A DNA stretch of 64,000 nucleotides. Source: Streptosporangium subroseum (GTDB lineage: Bacteria > Actinomycetota > Actinomycetes > Streptosporangiales > Streptosporangiaceae). Within the stretch, counting starts at the first letter, position 1. Each line of letters starts with the position of its first letter. Location of the stretch: the NCBI RefSeq assembly GCF_900188345.1, contig NZ_FZOD01000034.1:1-64000 (forward strand), read 5' to 3'. Under the pieces are notes generated by a model. That model was not told the DNA's origin. It did no database searches and saw only the letters and a program-made list of their open reading frames with translations. Shown here in pieces: positions 50,763 through 58,470 of the stretch. Both the position numbers and the translations under genes were made by a program.

Positions 50763-50867
50763 TCAGTCGGCAGCGGGCACGGGCCTTGGCTCTGCGGGCC
50801 GTCGTGCGTACACCTCGATCTCGAATTTCATGCGGGGATCGGACAGGCCGCATACGAGCATCGTCGA
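50763..50867 (-). pseudogene. C-terminal fragment of a RidA/YjgF-family gene
   Basis: Minus-strand frame STMLVCGLSDPRMKFEIEV, YARRPAEPRPVPAAD, stop. The STMLVxGLxDPRxxxEIEVxA pattern is the C-terminal strand-turn-strand of RidA proteins (imine deaminases). Upstream codons are missing. Confidence 0.6.
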
Positions 50868-50903
50868 TCGAAAAACACCGTTTTGCGCCTAATTCAGGCA
50901 GTG

Positions 50904-52118
50904 TCATTCGGTCATGAGCCCGCCGCCGCGTCGACGCGGGACGGCAGTGGGCAACTCGGCTTCGATGAGGTCGGCCGCCCGGGCTGTGCCGCCTTCCTCA
51001 CGCACCTGGCGTCGGATGTCGGCGCAACGGGCTGACACGCCGGCGTCGGACGTGAGGTGCAGCAGTGCTTCTCGCAGTTCCTCGGGCGTAACGGTGGCCA
51101 GATCGACGACGCGGGCCACGCCGAGGGCAGCGAGCCGGTCGGCGTTGGCGAACTGGTCGGCCGCCTGCGGTACGGCGATCATCGGGGTGCCGCAGTACAG
51201 TCCCTCGCTGCTGCCGCCCATGCCTGCGTGGGTGAGGAACGCGTCCGCCTGCTCCAGGATCGCGGGCTGCGCGACCCAGGAGTGCACTTCGACGCTGTCC
51301 GGGAGGACGCCGAGTTCTGCCGGATCGACGTGTCGGCCGATCTGCAGGACGGTGTGCCAGCCGGGCAGCGTACCGAAGGCGGTGACGCAGCTCCGGTAGA
51401 ACTCGGGATGCCGGGTGAAGGCCGATCCGAGGGATACGAGCAACACCTTGTCGGCGGTCGCCGGGCGGGTCCAGGAGTCCTGCTCGGATCGGTCGCCGAG
51501 GATGGGGCCGACGAAGCTGTAGACGGCCGGGTCCACGCGGTCGGCGTTTGGTTGCAGAGCGCGCGGGATGAGCGCCAGGCAGCGCTCCGGTCTGCCCTGG
51601 AAGGCGGCGCTGTCCGTGACGGACGACCCGTTGTCGGCGAGCCACGTCGCGAACCGCCGGTAGTAATTCGCTCCTCGAGGTTCGGCGCGCATGGCCTCGA
51701 TGACCTGTGCCATCTCCTTTTCGTAGCCGTCCCAGGCCACGAAGGTGGGTGAGAGCTGGATCGCGGGGATTTCCCACTGCTCGCCGAGGAGCCGGGCCGG
51801 TGCGCCGGCGATGTCATAGAGGAACAGGTCGGGCCGATCGTCGGCGTACAGGGCACGCAGCTGCGGGAGCATGGCGATCGCATCGTCGAGGAAGAGTGTC
51901 AGCTGCTCGATCGGGTCCTCGGTCCATGTCTCGTCGGTGGTCGGCAGGGTCGATTCGTACGGCTTGAGTTCGGCCCCGGTGCGTTCGATGACGTCTGCGA
52001 ACGAAAGGGCATTCGCGTATGTGACCCGGTGGCCCCGGGCGACGAGGGCGCGCACGATGTCCAGGCTCGGGTTGACGTGCCCGTGGGCGGGGATGCTGAC
52101 CATGGCGATGTGGGACAC
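50904..52118 (-). CDS. MGT-type glycosyltransferase (macrolide glycosyltransferase-like)
   Basis: A 404-residue GT-B enzyme of family GT1. HIAMVSIPAHGHVNPSLDIV is the N-terminal acceptor-domain start; LLVSLGSAFTRHPEFYRSC opens the C-terminal domain and LTHAGMGGSSEGLYCGTPM with VPQAADQFANADRLAALG is the nucleotide-sugar binding PSPG-like motif. Close in layout to OleD/MgtA/YjiC enzymes that glucosylate macrolides or flavonoids from UDP-glucose and inactivate antibiotics. Start at GTG 52118 is supported by GAGGAG six bases upstream. Divergent from a TetR regulator with two operator copies between them, an arrangement that suggests induction by the acceptor drug. Confidence 0.92.
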   Translation of the reverse strand: MSHIAMVSIPAHGHVNPSLDIVRALVARGHRVTYANALSFADVIERTGAELKPYESTLPTTDETWTEDPIEQLTLFLDDAIAMLPQLRALYADDRPDLFLYDIAGAPARLLGEQWEIPAIQLSPTFVAWDGYEKEMAQVIEAMRAEPRGANYYRRFATWLADNGSSVTDSAAFQGRPERCLALIPRALQPNADRVDPAVYSFVGPILGDRSEQDSWTRPATADKVLLVSLGSAFTRHPEFYRSCVTAFGTLPGWHTVLQIGRHVDPAELGVLPDSVEVHSWVAQPAILEQADAFLTHAGMGGSSEGLYCGTPMIAVPQAADQFANADRLAALGVARVVDLATVTPEELREALLHLTSDAGVSARCADIRRQVREEGGTARAADLIEAELPTAVPRRRGGGLMTE

Positions 52119-52139
52119 GGTTCTCCTCACGGAAAATGG

Positions 52140-52209
52140 CGAGACGAAACGTCTCGTCACGCCAGCTTGCCCACAATGGGCTTCCCTGTCAAGACGAGGC
52201 GTATCGTCT
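52140..52209. promoter_or_regulatory. Two TetR operators between glycosyltransferase and TetR genes
   Basis: CGAGACG-AAA-CGTCTCG (52140-52156) is a perfect 7-bp dyad 22 bases from the glycosyltransferase start; AGACGA-GGCGTA-TCGTCT (52192-52209) is a second, 21 bases from the TetR start. Both share the AGACGA/TCGTCT half-site. Confidence 0.78.
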
Positions 52210-52229
52210 CGTTGAGATAGGGTGATCCC

Positions 52230-52832
52230 ATGCCAGGCCCCGACCCCTCCCGCCGCAACGAACGCTCCCGCCGGGCGGTCCTCACCGCCGCGTTGGACCT
52301 GCTGGCCGAAACCGGCTACTCCGACCTGACCATCGAGGCGATCGCCGCACGCGCCGGCGTCGGCAAACAGACGATCTACCGCTGGTGGCGCGGCAAAGGA
52401 GCGGTGATTCTGGACGCGCTCGTGGACGCCGCCGCGGTCGCCGGCGACGTCGTGTTGCCCGACACCGGTGACCTCGGCGCCGACCTGCGTACCGTGATCC
52501 GGGGCACGGTCGCCGAATTCGCCGACCCCCGGTTGTCCGCCACCACCCGGGCGCTCACCATCGAGACTTTGGCCGACGACGAGCTCGCCGAGCAGGTACG
52601 CGACCGGCTACTGCGGCCCCAGCTGGATGCGGTACGGCTCCGCCTGCGCGCAGGCCGGCGCGCCGGTCAGGTCCGTGACGACGTCGACCTCGACCAGGTG
52701 ATCGAGCTCCTCTTCGGGCCGATCTACCACCGCTGGCTGCTGCGTACCGGGCCACTCACCGACGCCTACGCCGACGGCGTGGTGAAGCTCACCCTGGCCG
52801 CGATCGCCCCCGTAACCGCCTCTCGCCAATGA
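52230..52832 (+). CDS. TetR-family transcriptional regulator of the glycosyltransferase
   Basis: A 200-residue TetR protein: AVLTAALDLLAETGYSDLTI to AGVGKQTIYRWWRGKGAVIL, the recognition helix with the TIYRWWRGK ending of the TetR_C_16/“YRWW” subgroup, then a helical effector domain (LTIETLADDELAEQVRDRLL; LLFGPIYHRWLLRTGPL). ATG 52230. It sits opposite the glycosyltransferase gene, and two matching palindromes lie between, so it is very probably its repressor. Confidence 0.92.
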   Translation: MPGPDPSRRNERSRRAVLTAALDLLAETGYSDLTIEAIAARAGVGKQTIYRWWRGKGAVILDALVDAAAVAGDVVLPDTGDLGADLRTVIRGTVAEFADPRLSATTRALTIETLADDELAEQVRDRLLRPQLDAVRLRLRAGRRAGQVRDDVDLDQVIELLFGPIYHRWLLRTGPLTDAYADGVVKLTLAAIAPVTASRQ

Positions 52833-52869
52833 CCGGGACCGACCGTGCAACAAGATTTGCGGGGCATCG

Positions 52870-53035
52870 GCGGTGCGACCCAACGCGGTCACCGCCATCA
52901 CCCGCACCGGCGGAAGCGACACCTACGGCTACGACAACGCCGGACACCGTTCAAACGCCACCGCTACCGGCCGAATCTGCCGGTCCTGCAGAAGGCCGTC
53001 AACCGGGCACATTCCCTATGGTCAGCCGGGATCGA
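52870..53035 (+). pseudogene. Mosaic of an RHS/YD-repeat fragment and a DDE transposase fragment
   Basis: First frame: PNAVTAITRTGGSDTYGYDN then AGHRSN, the xYxYDxxGxR pattern of an RHS/YD repeat. At about 52946 it passes to another frame reading PFKRHRYRPNLPVLQKAVN then RAHSLWSAG, which resembles the end region of IS5-type transposases (LPxLQxxVNRAH). Neither extends. This looks like an insertion into an RHS gene, both almost entirely lost. Confidence 0.5.
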
Positions 53036-53064
53036 TACCGACCGGCCGCAGGTTAAAGATCAAG

Positions 53065-53976
53065 TTAGTCTCCGGGGTTCTGGCCGCGTGTTCCTGCTGT
53101 CGGATTGTCGATCCGTTGGTTGCCGGCGTTCCAGCTGGCCAGGAGGCGGATCGCGTCGGCTTCGGGGGTGCCGGGTTGAGGGGCGTAGACGGTGAGTATC
53201 TGGTTGGAGACGGCGTCGATGCGGAGGGTCTCGTAGGGAAGTGCGACCTCGCCGATGATTGGGTGCCGGAAGGTCTTCGTGCCGGCTCGGTGGATCCGTA
53301 CGTCGTTGGTCGCCCAGCGCGTCCGGAATTCTGTGCTGCGGGTCGCGAGTTGCCCGATCAGTTCGGTCAGGTCGGGGTCGTCGGGGTGGCGGCCGGCCTC
53401 GATGCGCAGCATCGCCACGACGTCGGCTGTGATCCGGTCCCACTCGGGGAACAGGTCTCGGGCCCTGGGCTCGTCGAGAAACAGGAAGCGGGCGCTGTTC
53501 GGCGGTCCGGGCAGGTCGTACATCGGTGCGAGGAGCGCGCGCCCCAGTGCGTTGACCGCGAGGATGTCGAACCGGCCGTTGAAGACCATCGCGGGTAGGT
53601 GGTCCATCGAGTCGAGCAGCACCCGGACTCCGGGGGTGACCAGGTCCTTCGTCGCGCCGCGGTTCCGTTTGCGGGCTGCGGGGGTCAGGGCGGCGAGCAG
53701 CCGGTCGAGGTGAGCGCGTTCGTCATCGTCTAGACGCAGGACGTCGGCGACGGCGTCGACGACTCCGGCGGAGGGCCCGGTCGCCTGGCCGCGTTCGAGC
53801 CGCACGTAGTACTCCGGGCTGACCCCGGCGAGCAACGCGACCTCCTCCCTGCGCAGGCCTTTCACCCGACGGCGGGTGCCCTGAGGAGGAAGGCCTGCGT
53901 CGGTTGGGGTGACCCGGGCGCGGCGGGTGGTGAGGAACTCGCGGACCGCCGCCCGCGCTGCCTCCTTCTCGTCCAT
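53065..53976 (-). CDS. XRE-family regulator with MmyB-like domain
   Basis: A 303-residue regulator paralogous to the one at 30876. The HTH contains KGLRREEVALLAGVSPEYYV then RLERGQATGPSAGV, and the MmyB-like domain has LPAMVFNGRFDILAVNALGR, ARFLFLDEPRARDLFPEW and RHPIIGEVALPYETLRID. ATG 53976 was chosen because the domain begins there (MDEKEAARAAVREFL). It is divergent from an aldo-keto reductase gene, with an inverted repeat 33 bases upstream of its start; control of the reductase is likely. Confidence 0.9.
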   Translation of the reverse strand: MDEKEAARAAVREFLTTRRARVTPTDAGLPPQGTRRRVKGLRREEVALLAGVSPEYYVRLERGQATGPSAGVVDAVADVLRLDDDERAHLDRLLAALTPAARKRNRGATKDLVTPGVRVLLDSMDHLPAMVFNGRFDILAVNALGRALLAPMYDLPGPPNSARFLFLDEPRARDLFPEWDRITADVVAMLRIEAGRHPDDPDLTELIGQLATRSTEFRTRWATNDVRIHRAGTKTFRHPIIGEVALPYETLRIDAVSNQILTVYAPQPGTPEADAIRLLASWNAGNQRIDNPTAGTRGQNPGD

Positions 53977-54008
53977 GGGATCGAGGGTACGCCCGGCCCA
54001 CATTCTGG

Positions 54009-54032
54009 AAGGGGTCTCTGTGAGTACCCCTT
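54009..54032. promoter_or_regulatory. Candidate operator in the XRE/aldo-keto reductase promoter
   Basis: AAGGGGT (54009-54015) and ACCCCTT (54026-54032), perfect 7-bp arms with a 10-base centre, between the divergent genes. Confidence 0.6.
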
Positions 54033-54181
54033 TTGGCAGGGTCTGTCGGGATGTGGTGAACCGATGTTGGCTGGACGTCGGCGAGATCGAGATCGACGCC
54101 CGGATGCCGTGGACGCCGGCCTTCGCCACTTACCTCTGATGCACCGTCCTTCGACACTCTCGACGAGAAACGAGTTCTCCG

Positions 54182-55162
54182 ATGCAGCACGCCATGCTGG
54201 GGAGCCTGCGGGTTTCCCGGATCGGCCTGGGTGCCATGTCCATGGCCGGCACCCTCCTCTCCGGCGGCGGCCTGGACGACGCCGAATCCATCCGCGCCAT
54301 CCATAGCGCGCTCGACCTCGGCGTCACCCACATCGACACCGCTGAAAGCTACGGCCCGTACCACAGCGAGGAGATCGTCGGTCAGGCGCTGCAGGGTCGG
54401 CGCGACCAGGTCGTCCTCGCCACGAAGTTTGGCATTCTGTCCCATGCCAAGGATGGAACCGGCCTGTTCGACAGCAGTCCGGCCAACATCCGCACCGCTG
54501 TCGAGGGCTCCCTGCGGCGCCTGCGCACCGACCGGATCGATCTCTACTACCAGCACCGGGTCGACCCGAACACCCCCATCGAGGACACCGTCGGCACCGT
54601 GGCCGAGCTGGTCGCCGAGGGCAAGGTCCTGCACATCGGCCTGTCCGAGGCCTCGCCGGACACGATTCGCCGCGCCCACGCCGTGCACCCGATTGCCGCG
54701 TTGCAGACCGAATACTCCCTGTGGACCCGCGATCCCGAGACCGAGCTGTTGCCCCTGCTACGCGAACTGGGCATCGGCCTCGTCCCCTACGCGCCACTTG
54801 GGCACGGGTTCCTGACCGGCCAGATCCGCACGCCGGAGGAGATCCCCGACGGCGACTGGCGCAAGACCAATCCGCGCTTCCTCGGCGAGGCCTTCTATCA
54901 GAACCTGCAGCTTGTGGAGGACGTACGCAACATCGCGGCCGAGGCCGGTGCCGCCCCGGCACAGATCGCGCTGGCCTGGCTGCTGGCCCAGGGCGAGGAC
55001 ATCGCCCCCATCCCCGGCAGCCGGCGAGTCGCTCGCGTCGAGGAGAACACCGCCGCCGACGGCGTCATCCTGACCGCCGACCAGTTGCAGCGGCTCGACA
55101 ACATCACGCCGGCCACCGGCGCCCGGCACGACGACTTCAACGAGTCCACGATCGACCGCTGA
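54182..55162 (+). CDS. Aldo/keto reductase
   Basis: A 326-residue NADPH-dependent reductase of the TIM-barrel AKR superfamily. The catalytic tetrad is visible: Asp in HIDTAESYG with the Tyr three to five residues on, Lys in LATKFGIL, His in LYYQHRVDPN. The cofactor segment IPGSRRVARVEENTAA near the C-terminus is typical. Members of this group (YakC/general stress) reduce aldehydes. Divergent to the XRE regulator and followed after 95 bases by a SnoaL-like gene, probably the same operon. Confidence 0.94.
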   Translation: MQHAMLGSLRVSRIGLGAMSMAGTLLSGGGLDDAESIRAIHSALDLGVTHIDTAESYGPYHSEEIVGQALQGRRDQVVLATKFGILSHAKDGTGLFDSSPANIRTAVEGSLRRLRTDRIDLYYQHRVDPNTPIEDTVGTVAELVAEGKVLHIGLSEASPDTIRRAHAVHPIAALQTEYSLWTRDPETELLPLLRELGIGLVPYAPLGHGFLTGQIRTPEEIPDGDWRKTNPRFLGEAFYQNLQLVEDVRNIAAEAGAAPAQIALAWLLAQGEDIAPIPGSRRVARVEENTAADGVILTADQLQRLDNITPATGARHDDFNESTIDR

Positions 55163-55257
55163 AACCAGCATCGACGAGTGTGCCGCAACCAGCCCGAACA
55201 CCGGACCCTACCGGGACTCTCGACGCACGAGGGCCTTCGCCTCAGAGGAGAAACGCC

Positions 55258-55680
55258 ATGTCCGCAGCTACATCACTGACCGAGCAGAACCGCGCGATCG
55301 TCGAAGCCATGTTCGCAGCGGCGAACAACGGCGACATCGAGGGAGTCTTCTCCTACCTGTCCGACGACGTCACGGTCATCGAGCCGGTGTTCCTGCCCTT
55401 CGGGAAGGCCTACCACGGCAAGGACGAATTCCTCGGCCTCGCCCAGGTCCTGCCGAACTACCTCGACGTCTCCTCGATCACGGTGCATTACACCATCGCC
55501 GACGGCGACCGCGTCGCGGCGTGCGTCGGCATCACGGACGTCGCGACCGGAGAGCTGACCCAATTCATCGAACAGTTCACCGTCAAGGACGGCAAGATCG
55601 TCGAGAATCGGCTGTTCTACCACAACGCCGGCACCTTGGTCGACCAGCCCAAGGTCGTGCAGCACCCTCAAACTCGCTGA
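55258..55680 (+). CDS. SnoaL-like / NTF2-fold protein
   Basis: A 140-residue NTF2-like protein: NRAIVEAMFAAANNGDIEGV, FSYLSDDVTVIEPVFLPFGK, AYHGKDEFLGLAQVLPNYLD, QFIEQFTVKDGKIVENRLFY. The pattern is that of SnoaL_2 isomerase-like proteins, often beside dehydrogenases. AGAGGAGAAA precedes ATG 55258. Likely co-transcribed with the aldo-keto reductase. Confidence 0.88.
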   Translation: MSAATSLTEQNRAIVEAMFAAANNGDIEGVFSYLSDDVTVIEPVFLPFGKAYHGKDEFLGLAQVLPNYLDVSSITVHYTIADGDRVAACVGITDVATGELTQFIEQFTVKDGKIVENRLFYHNAGTLVDQPKVVQHPQTR

Positions 55681-55956
55681 TCGCCTTCGGCGTCTCCTCA
55701 CCCAGTGGTCGAACGCTCGACGTGCTCGGAATCGGGGAGGGCGAGCGCGCACGCGAGGAACTCTCGCCAATCCTCGCCAAGCCGGAGCGGACCGCCACGC
55801 GCTTCATGGAGCGGCGCGATGCCCGGCGCACCAATGCAATGACCGATGACCCGACACATCGAGTCCGCATGGTGTCTGGTGCCGCTTCCGATCCTCCCGG
55901 GTCAACCGCTGGACCCCGCCGCAGTGGATTCCGCGGCGGGGTCACGGTGCGGAGCG
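55681..55956. other. Degenerate spacer with coding-like text
   Basis: The plus-strand frame following the SnoaL-like stop contains LGIGEGERAREELSPILAKP and ERTATRFMERRDARRTNAM, which reads like protein but has no start and no family I know. Probably a relic of a deleted gene. Confidence 0.35.
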
Positions 55957-56427
55957 TCAGTTGCGGTGATTCAGCGTGGTGACCGAGTTCGAGGACTTCG
56001 CGACGGCGGCCAGTCCGAAAACGACGGCGGCGGCGACGACGAGGTGCATCAGGGCCAGCGAGACGGTGCTGGTGGTGGAGTCGAAGTCGGTGATGAAGGG
56101 GCCGATGGCGGTTCCCAGCGCCAGCAGTGCCCCGATCACCTGGGCGATCAGGATGATGCGGCGCCACTTGATCGCGATGAGGGCGGCGAGGGTGAGCCCG
56201 AGGGCCAGCGGCACGACGGTTTCGGCGGCGACGAACCAGGGTGTGGATGAGGCGGTCTTGCCGTCGCTGACGTATTCGAACTTGCCGCCGACGGCGGTGC
56301 CGATCAGCCAGAGGACGAGGTTGGCGCCGAGTGCGGCGGTGACTGTGCCAACGATGATCAGCGCGGGATGACGACGGGCCGCGCGGTCGGGCGCGGCAGA
56401 GTCACTGCGGGGTGCGGTGGTGGCCAT
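55957..56427 (-). CDS. Four-span membrane protein, DUF6069-like
   Basis: A 156-residue membrane protein with four hydrophobic segments (ALIIVGTVTAALGANLVLWL; FVAAETVVPLALGLTLAALI; ILIAQVIGALLALGTAIGPF; LALMHLVVAAAVVFGLAAVA) and a short extracytoplasmic loop after the first. This plan and the GANLVLWLIG start fit the DUF6069 family, whose role is unknown. AGGAGCAGAC precedes ATG 56427. It has no clear operon partner. Confidence 0.82.
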   Translation of the reverse strand: MATTAPRSDSAAPDRAARRHPALIIVGTVTAALGANLVLWLIGTAVGGKFEYVSDGKTASSTPWFVAAETVVPLALGLTLAALIAIKWRRIILIAQVIGALLALGTAIGPFITDFDSTTSTVSLALMHLVVAAAVVFGLAAVAKSSNSVTTLNHRN

Positions 56428-56481
56428 GATGTCTGCTCCTGGATGTTTTTGCGGTGAAGCGAGGCCGTCGCGGCCGCGCCT

Positions 56482-56709
56482 TCACTGACAGGTCGACCGG
56501 GCACCCGGCCGGATCGACATCCGCGACGAACTGTTTTCTTCGGATCTACCGGCCGCCTGCCGACGGGCGGGATCAGGGCGCTCGGCCCTCGCCCAAACCG
56601 GCGCGGCCATGACCGAAGCTGGCCGATCACTGTGGACCGTGGTCTTGGCCACCGTGCGGGTCTCGTCGACGTTCTCCTTGGTCCGCCGCGCCGTCCCACC
56701 GATGCGCAT
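56482..56709 (-). pseudogene. Decayed N-terminus of a MerR-family regulator
   Basis: The frame from ATG 56709 starts MRIGGTARRTKENVDETRTV. The MRIGxxARRTxxxVxxTR pattern is the first helix-turn-helix of a MerR regulator (normally MRIGELARRTGVSVRTLRYYE), but the recognition helix is changed and the rest (KTTVHSDRPASVMAAP...) no longer resembles MerR. It faces away from the deacetylase gene, just where its regulator would be expected, and a MerR-type operator lies beside it. Confidence 0.5.
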
Positions 56710-56721
56710 GCCACTTCTCGC

Positions 56722-56753
56722 TTGAACCTGACACCAATGTCAGGTCCTACCGT
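56722..56753 (+). promoter_or_regulatory. MerR-type promoter and operator of the deacetylase gene
   Basis: -35 TTGAAC (56722-56727) and -10 TACCGT (56748-56753) are 20 bases apart, and the palindrome ACCTGACA-CCAA-TGTCAGGT (56726-56745) fills the spacer. An overlong spacer with a centred dyad is the hallmark of MerR-activated promoters. The start point would be close to ATG 56760, so the message should be leaderless. Confidence 0.75.
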
Positions 56754-56759
56754 TCCGGC

Positions 56760-57635
56760 ATGACGCAAGACCTGAATCTCTTCGAGTACACCCCGATCAC
56801 CGAGCGCCCGACGATCACCTGGCCCGGCGGCGCCCGGGTCGCCGTGTATGTCGGGCTCAACATCGAGCACTTCCGACTCGGCAGCCCGTCCACAAGCATC
56901 TGGCCCGGCACCGCGGACCTGGTGCCCGACGCGCTCAACCACGGCTGGCGTGACTACGGCGCCCGAGTCGGCATCTGGCGCATCACCGACATCCTGGACC
57001 GGCATGGCGTCCGGGCCAGCGTGCTGCTCAACTCCGACGTCGTCCACCACTACCCACAGATCGTCAAGGCCGGCGTCGAACGGGACTGGGCGTGGCTTGC
57101 GCACGGGCAGACCAACTCGATCCTGCACACCGGCATGGACCGCGACGACGAACGCCGCGTCCTCACCGAGATCACCGACACCATCGCCGAGGGCACCGGC
57201 CACCGGCCGCGCGGCTGGATGGGGCCCGGCCTGACCGAGACGTTCCACACCCCGGAGCTGCTGGCCGATCTCGGCTTCCGCTACCTGCTGGACTGGACCA
57301 ACGACGACCAGCCGTACCCATTGCGGGTACCCGGGATGATCAGTGTCCCCTATTCGGTCGAGCTCAACGATCTGATGCTGTTCGGCACCGGCACGACCGG
57401 GCCGGAGTTCCTCCAGATCGTCACCGACCAGTACGAGCAGTTGCACGCCGAGTCCGCGCACAGCGGCCGGGTCATGGCGCTGGCCCTGCACCCGTTCTCG
57501 ATCGGCCAGGCATTCCGTGCGAAGTACCTTGACCGGGCGCTGGCGTACCTGGCGGCGCAGCCGGATATCTGGCTGACCACCAGCGACGAGATCGCCGAGC
57601 ACTATCTGCGTACCGCCGACCCACGCCGGGGCTGA
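56760..57635 (+). CDS. Polysaccharide deacetylase-family protein (allantoinase/PuuE-like)
   Basis: A 291-residue protein of the NodB/PuuE type. RPTITWPGGARVAVYVGLNIE begins the barrel, GWRDYGARVGIWRITDILD matches the PuuE-like segment, and WAWLAHGQTNSILHTGM replaces the HxxxH metal motif found in chitin deacetylases; WMGPGLTETFHTPELLADLG and MALALHPFSIGQAFRAKYL follow. This subgroup acts on small amides (allantoin- or formamide-like substrates) rather than polysaccharides. ATG 56760 lies directly after a MerR-type promoter. No partner gene downstream. Confidence 0.88.
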   Translation: MTQDLNLFEYTPITERPTITWPGGARVAVYVGLNIEHFRLGSPSTSIWPGTADLVPDALNHGWRDYGARVGIWRITDILDRHGVRASVLLNSDVVHHYPQIVKAGVERDWAWLAHGQTNSILHTGMDRDDERRVLTEITDTIAEGTGHRPRGWMGPGLTETFHTPELLADLGFRYLLDWTNDDQPYPLRVPGMISVPYSVELNDLMLFGTGTTGPEFLQIVTDQYEQLHAESAHSGRVMALALHPFSIGQAFRAKYLDRALAYLAAQPDIWLTTSDEIAEHYLRTADPRRG

Positions 57636-57784
57636 TCACCGGCCACCGGCCGACGTGACACCCTCAGGGTCTTCCCATCGACCGCTGATCGCCGTTTTAC
57701 CAAGATCAACGACCGCATGGACCTTCCCCCCGGTTACCGGGATCCCGGCCGCGCATCCTCACCTTCGCCGAACCTTCGCCGACC

Positions 57785-57960
57785 CGGAGGTGGCGTCGCA
57801 GGCGCCCGGGTCGCGGTGCAACGCCGGCGTCCCCGGCGCGGTCCCGCTGCGCATGGCCGCCGAAGACCCGTCGTGCGAGGGCATCCTGGTCAACAGCGCT
57901 ACTAAGCTGATCGGCATCATCATCAGTGGGGCGTCCGCGTCAGCCATCGCTCAGGGGCCG
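57785..57960 (+). pseudogene. Short coding-like relic, SseB-like
   Basis: In the 450-base gap before the YCII gene the frame reads GAVPLRMAAEDPSCEGILVN then SATKLIGIIIS. The AxEDPxxEGILVNxxxKxxGIxIS pattern suggests the tail part of an SseB-like protein. No start, breaks at both sides. The family is a guess. Confidence 0.3.
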
Positions 57961-58083
57961 GTCTGGCGGGATCGGCCGCGTCGCGGCGAAAGATTTCTTC
58001 GGGGCTGTGTCGATCGGCGGGCCGCTCGTTCGACGTATGGGGGCGAGGGCCGAGGGACGGCCCCGCCGGACGAGGAGAACGCG

Positions 58084-58470
58084 ATGTCGAAGTACCTGCT
58101 GATCATGCGGGGCACCGATGAGACGAACGCGGCCATGATGGCTGATATCGACGAGATGATGGCCACGACCCGCCAGTTCATCGAGGACATGATGAAGGCC
58201 GAGGTCCTCATCGCGGCCGAAGGGCTGGACGATCCGGGCCAGGGCGTCGTGGTCGACTTCAGCGGAGAGGCGCCGCTGGTCACGGACGGGCCGTACGGCG
58301 AGACCAGGGAACTGTTCGGTGGCTACTTCATGCTCGATGTCGCCACGAAACAGGAGGCGGTCGAGTGGGCCAAGCGGGTCCCGGCGGTCCGTGGGTCCAA
58401 GATCGAGGTCCGGCGGGTGGCCGAGGCAGACGAGGTCCCGCCGGGCAGCGAGAGCAACGGCCAGATCTGA
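58084..58470 (+). CDS. YCII-related (DGPF-type) protein
   Basis: A 128-residue dimeric ferredoxin-like protein: MSKYLLIMRGTDETNAAMMA, VLIAAEGLDDPGQGVVVDFS and the name-giving DGPYGETRELFGGYFMLDV near residue 75, where the DGPF motif reads DGPY. Such proteins accompany ECF42-type sigma factors and may be their effectors; reaction unknown. GAGGAG lies before ATG 58084. The TGA overlaps the ATG of the sigma factor gene (TGATG), so they are translated together. Confidence 0.92.
   Translation: MSKYLLIMRGTDETNAAMMADIDEMMATTRQFIEDMMKAEVLIAAEGLDDPGQGVVVDFSGEAPLVTDGPYGETRELFGGYFMLDVATKQEAVEWAKRVPAVRGSKIEVRRVAEADEVPPGSESNGQI

Noticed and set aside
39292..55680. A polyketide or other biosynthetic gene cluster, suggested by SnoaL-like, FAD-oxidase, methyltransferase and glycosyltransferase genes
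   Set aside because: No core synthase, terpene cyclase or peptide synthetase gene is present, and the genes are in separate small units each with its own regulator.
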